Source: an uncultured Oscillospiraceae bacterium (GTDB taxonomy: Bacteria; Bacillota; Clostridia; Oscillospirales; Oscillospiraceae). From it: 15,140 nucleotides of DNA. The number at the start of each line of letters is the position of its first letter. Position 1 is the stretch's first letter. Below are positions 13,264-15,140 of the stretch, piece by piece. The stretch spans positions 1 to 15,140 of the forward strand of contig CAJLCG010000059.1 in NCBI GenBank assembly GCA_905205085.1, read 5' to 3'. The notes beneath the pieces were generated by a model. The model made no database searches and had not been told where the DNA came from. It saw only the letters and a list, made by a program, of their open reading frames with translations. The position numbers and the translations under genes were made by a program.

Positions 13264-14742
13264 GTGGAAGAGCGCAAGATCTATGAGGATATCGCCCACC
13301 GGACCGACGGTGATATCTACATCGGCGTGGTGGGACCGGTGCGCACCGGCAAGTCCACCTTCATCAAACGGGTGATGGAGAGTCTGGTCATCCCCAACAT
13401 CGAAAACGTCTACCGCCGGGAGCGGGCCCGGGATGAGCTGCCCCAGAGCGGCTCGGGCCGCACCATCATGACAGCGGAGCCCAAGTTCGTCCCCGAGGAG
13501 GCGGTGACCGTCTCCATGGATGGTTCGGCGGCCTTCCAGGTGCGGCTTATCGACTGCGTGGGCTACATGGTGCCCGGGGCAGTGGGGCAGCTGGAGGGGG
13601 AGACCGAGCGCATGGTCACCACACCGTGGTTTGACCATGAAATCCCTATGTCCGAGGCCGCCGAGGTGGGTACCCGGAAGGTGATTGCCGAACACTCCAC
13701 TATCGGTATCGTAGTGACAACCGACGGCACCATCACGGAGATTCCGAGGGAGGATTACCTGGAAGCGGAGGAGCGGGTGATTCGGGAGCTGAAGGAGCTG
13801 GGCAAGCCCTTCCTGGTCCTTCTCAACTCCGCCCATCCCAATTCCCAGCGGGCCCAGGCCATCCGGGATGAGATCGCCCAGCGCCACCAGATCACCTGCG
13901 TAGCCGCCAACTGCCTGGAGATGGAGGAGGAGGACGTGAGCGCCCTGCTCAAGCAGGTGCTCTATGAGTTCCCCCTCAAGGAGATGGACCTGTTCCTCCC
14001 GCCCTGGGTGGATGCTCTGCCTCAGGAGCACCCCATCAAAGCAGCACTCTACGAGGCCATCCGCCAGGGGGCTGGTCAGCTGGGTCGCATCCGGGACGTG
14101 GAGCAGGCGGTGGAGTCCATGCGGGAGTGCGAGCAGGTCAGTCAGGCCCGTGTTACCTCCATCGACCTGGGTACCGGCCTGGCCTGTGCCAGCCTGGAGC
14201 TTCCCCGTTCCCTGTTCTACGACACCATCTCCCAGCAGTCCGGCTTCCAGATTGGCAACGACGGAGATTTGATGGCGCTGCTTACCCAGCTGGCTCAGGT
14301 GAAGGCCTCTTACGACAAGGTGGCCGATGCCCTGAAGGAGGTGGAGGAGACGGGCTACGGCATCGTGGTGCCCTCCATCGACTCTCTGGTTTTGGAGGAG
14401 CCGGAGATCGTGCGCCAGGGGGGACGCTACGGCGTGCGCCTGAAAGCAAGCGCCCCCTCTATACACATGATCCGGGCGGATATTGAGACCGAGGTATCCC
14501 CCATTGTAGGCAGCGAGAAGCAGAGCGAAGAGATGATCCACTATCTGCTCCAGGAGTTTGAGGGTGACACGGCTAAGATCTGGCAATCCAATATCTTCGG
14601 CAAGTCCTTCCACGAGCTGGTAGGGGAGGACCTGAACGCCAAGGTCAAGAGAATGCCCGAGGACGCTCGGGAGAAGCTGAGGGAGACCCTCCAGCGTATC
14701 ATCAACGAGGGCTCCGGCGGGCTCATCTGCATCATTCTATGA
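13264..14742 (+). CDS. spoIVA: Stage IV sporulation protein A (spore coat basement ATPase SpoIVA)
   Basis: With a GTG start this is 492 residues, the length of B. subtilis SpoIVA, and it aligns along its whole length. SpoIVA polymerises irreversibly around the forespore using ATP, forming the platform for coat assembly and supporting cortex formation. The Walker [10 protein letters not shown] places Lys30 exactly as in B. subtilis. Asp97 in [13 protein letters not shown] matches the Walker B residue. The segment [16 protein letters not shown] keeps Thr70, but position 71 is Ala where B. subtilis has Thr. [14 protein letters not shown] and the C-terminal [13 protein letters not shown] are near-invariant family stretches; the C-terminal region is what contacts SpoVM in B. 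subtilis. Starting at ATG 13258 would add two residues but leaves only one base after the ribosome site. Neighbouring spoVM and sipL encode its known or expected partners. Confidence 0.97.
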   Translation: MEERKIYEDIAHRTDGDIYIGVVGPVRTGKSTFIKRVMESLVIPNIENVYRRERARDELPQSGSGRTIMTAEPKFVPEEAVTVSMDGSAAFQVRLIDCVGYMVPGAVGQLEGETERMVTTPWFDHEIPMSEAAEVGTRKVIAEHSTIGIVVTTDGTITEIPREDYLEAEERVIRELKELGKPFLVLLNSAHPNSQRAQAIRDEIAQRHQITCVAANCLEMEEEDVSALLKQVLYEFPLKEMDLFLPPWVDALPQEHPIKAALYEAIRQGAGQLGRIRDVEQAVESMRECEQVSQARVTSIDLGTGLACASLELPRSLFYDTISQQSGFQIGNDGDLMALLTQLAQVKASYDKVADALKEVEETGYGIVVPSIDSLVLEEPEIVRQGGRYGVRLKASAPSIHMIRADIETEVSPIVGSEKQSEEMIHYLLQEFEGDTAKIWQSNIFGKSFHELVGEDLNAKVKRMPEDAREKLRETLQRIINEGSGGLICIIL

Positions 14743-14745
14743 ATC

Positions 14746-14777
14746 AAAGCGCCTCCTGGAGACGGGAGGCGCTTTTT
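14746..14777 (+). terminator. Intrinsic terminator after spoIVA
   Basis: AAAGCGCCTCC (14746-14756) pairs perfectly with GGAGGCGCTTT (14765-14775) around an eight-base loop. The T-run extends to 14777. It starts three bases after the spoIVA stop. Confidence 0.92.
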
Positions 14778-14779
14778 GG

Positions 14780-14809
14780 TTGCGAACGGGGGCAGGGGGG
14801 TGGTATAAT
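14780..14809 (+). promoter_or_regulatory. Vegetative (sigma-A type) promoter for the malic enzyme gene
   Basis: A perfect TATAAT (14804-14809) is preceded by TGG, giving an extended -10. TTGCGA (14780-14785) matches four of six -35 positions at an 18-base spacer. This is the clearest vegetative promoter in the window and contrasts with the sporulation promoters just upstream. Confidence 0.75.
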
Positions 14810-14847
14810 GAAGCAGATGATGTCCCAAAGAAAGGACAAGGAAACAA

Positions 14848-14862
14848 AACAAATATTTTGTT
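14848..14862. repeat. A/T palindrome in the malic enzyme leader
   Basis: AACAAA-TAT-TTTGTT is a perfect 6-3-6 inverted repeat lying about 40 bases downstream of the promoter and 28 bases before the ATG. It could be an operator or a weak RNA hairpin. It does not match the Rex or CcpA consensus sites that I know. Confidence 0.35.
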
Positions 14863-14890
14863 GACTTATACAGAAAGAGAGGAACTGTTT

Positions 14891-15140
14891 ATGGATTACG
14901 CGAAGGAGTCCCTGCGTCTGCATGGGGAGTGGAAGGGTAAGATCGAGGTGGTGGCCACCGTGCCCGCCGGCAACAAGGAGGAGCTGTCCCTGGCTTACAC
15001 CCCCGGCGTGGCCCAGCCCTGCCTGGCCATCCAGGAGGACCCGGATAAGAGCTACGAGCTGACCCGCCGCCACAACCTGGTGGCCGTCATCACCGACGGC
15101 ACCGCCGTGCTGGGCCTGGGGGATATCGGTCCCGAGGCGG
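14891..15140 (+). CDS. NAD(P)-dependent malic enzyme (3' end outside window)
   Basis: Only the first 83 codons are present; the frame is still open at the window end. The residues [12 protein letters not shown] (33-44, with the Tyr36 of the catalytic YTPGV motif) and [18 protein letters not shown] are diagnostic of bacterial malic enzymes. These convert malate to pyruvate and CO2 while reducing NAD or NADP. The absent nucleotide-binding domain would be needed to decide the cofactor. GAGAGGA lies seven bases before the ATG. The gene has its own promoter and is separated from spoIVA by a terminator, so it belongs to a new, non-sporulation unit. Confidence 0.92.
   Translation, partial: MDYAKESLRLHGEWKGKIEVVATVPAGNKEELSLAYTPGVAQPCLAIQEDPDKSYELTRRHNLVAVITDGTAVLGLGDIGPEA

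Noticed and set aside
13132..14613. 493-codon minus-strand frame opposite spoIVA
   Set aside because: Antisense shadow of a firmly identified gene; translation lacks any known motif.
14861..14889. TTGACT as a second -35 before the malic enzyme gene
   Set aside because: No -10-like hexamer exists at 16-18 bases; the sequence there runs into the ribosome site and start codon.

Overview
The window reads as chromosome of a GC-rich, endospore-forming member of the Clostridia. The gene order, the presence of spoVM, spoIVA and a sipL-type gene, and strong GC preference at third codon positions suggest an Oscillospirales (Flavonifractor/Oscillibacter-like) gut bacterium. That placement is inference from protein character, not from a search. 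Every gene lies on the + strand. No rRNA, tRNA, CRISPR array, insertion sequence or phage gene was seen, and no gene-free stretch exceeds 300 bases.

Region 1 (1-11322) is a long housekeeping cluster: remA (5' end cut off) - gmk - rpoZ - priA - def - fmt - rsmB - rlmN - prpC - prkC - rsgA. It closely follows the order known from Bacillus subtilis, but without coaBC between rpoZ and priA. Most junctions are 1-4 bp ATGA, TTGA or TGATG overlaps, so translation is probably coupled. The products cover nucleotide metabolism, transcription, replication restart, initiator-tRNA formylation and deformylation, rRNA methylation, Ser/Thr phosphorylation and 30S assembly. A clean intrinsic terminator follows rsgA.

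Region 2 (11323-14777) is the most interesting part: a compact spore-envelope morphogenesis cassette. It contains a 26-residue spoVM, a gene with SPOCS-like repeats and a C-terminal LysM domain resembling Clostridioides difficile SipL, and spoIVA. In sporulating Firmicutes SpoVM anchors to the forespore outer membrane, SpoIVA polymerises on it using ATP, and SipL (in C. difficile) binds SpoIVA through its LysM domain. All three members of that basement-layer complex are adjacent here. Each has its own upstream element resembling a mother-cell sigma-E promoter, and strong hairpins separate the units. The rsgA-to-spoVM neighbourhood also echoes B. subtilis, where rpe and thiN lie between them; both are absent here.

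Region 3 (14778-15140) holds a vegetative-type promoter with an extended -10, a short leader containing an A/T palindrome, and the 5' part of a malic enzyme gene that runs off the window.

Several starts were adjusted from ribosome-binding-site spacing: def at 3649, rlmN at a TTG (6504), sipL at 11609 and spoIVA at a GTG (13264).
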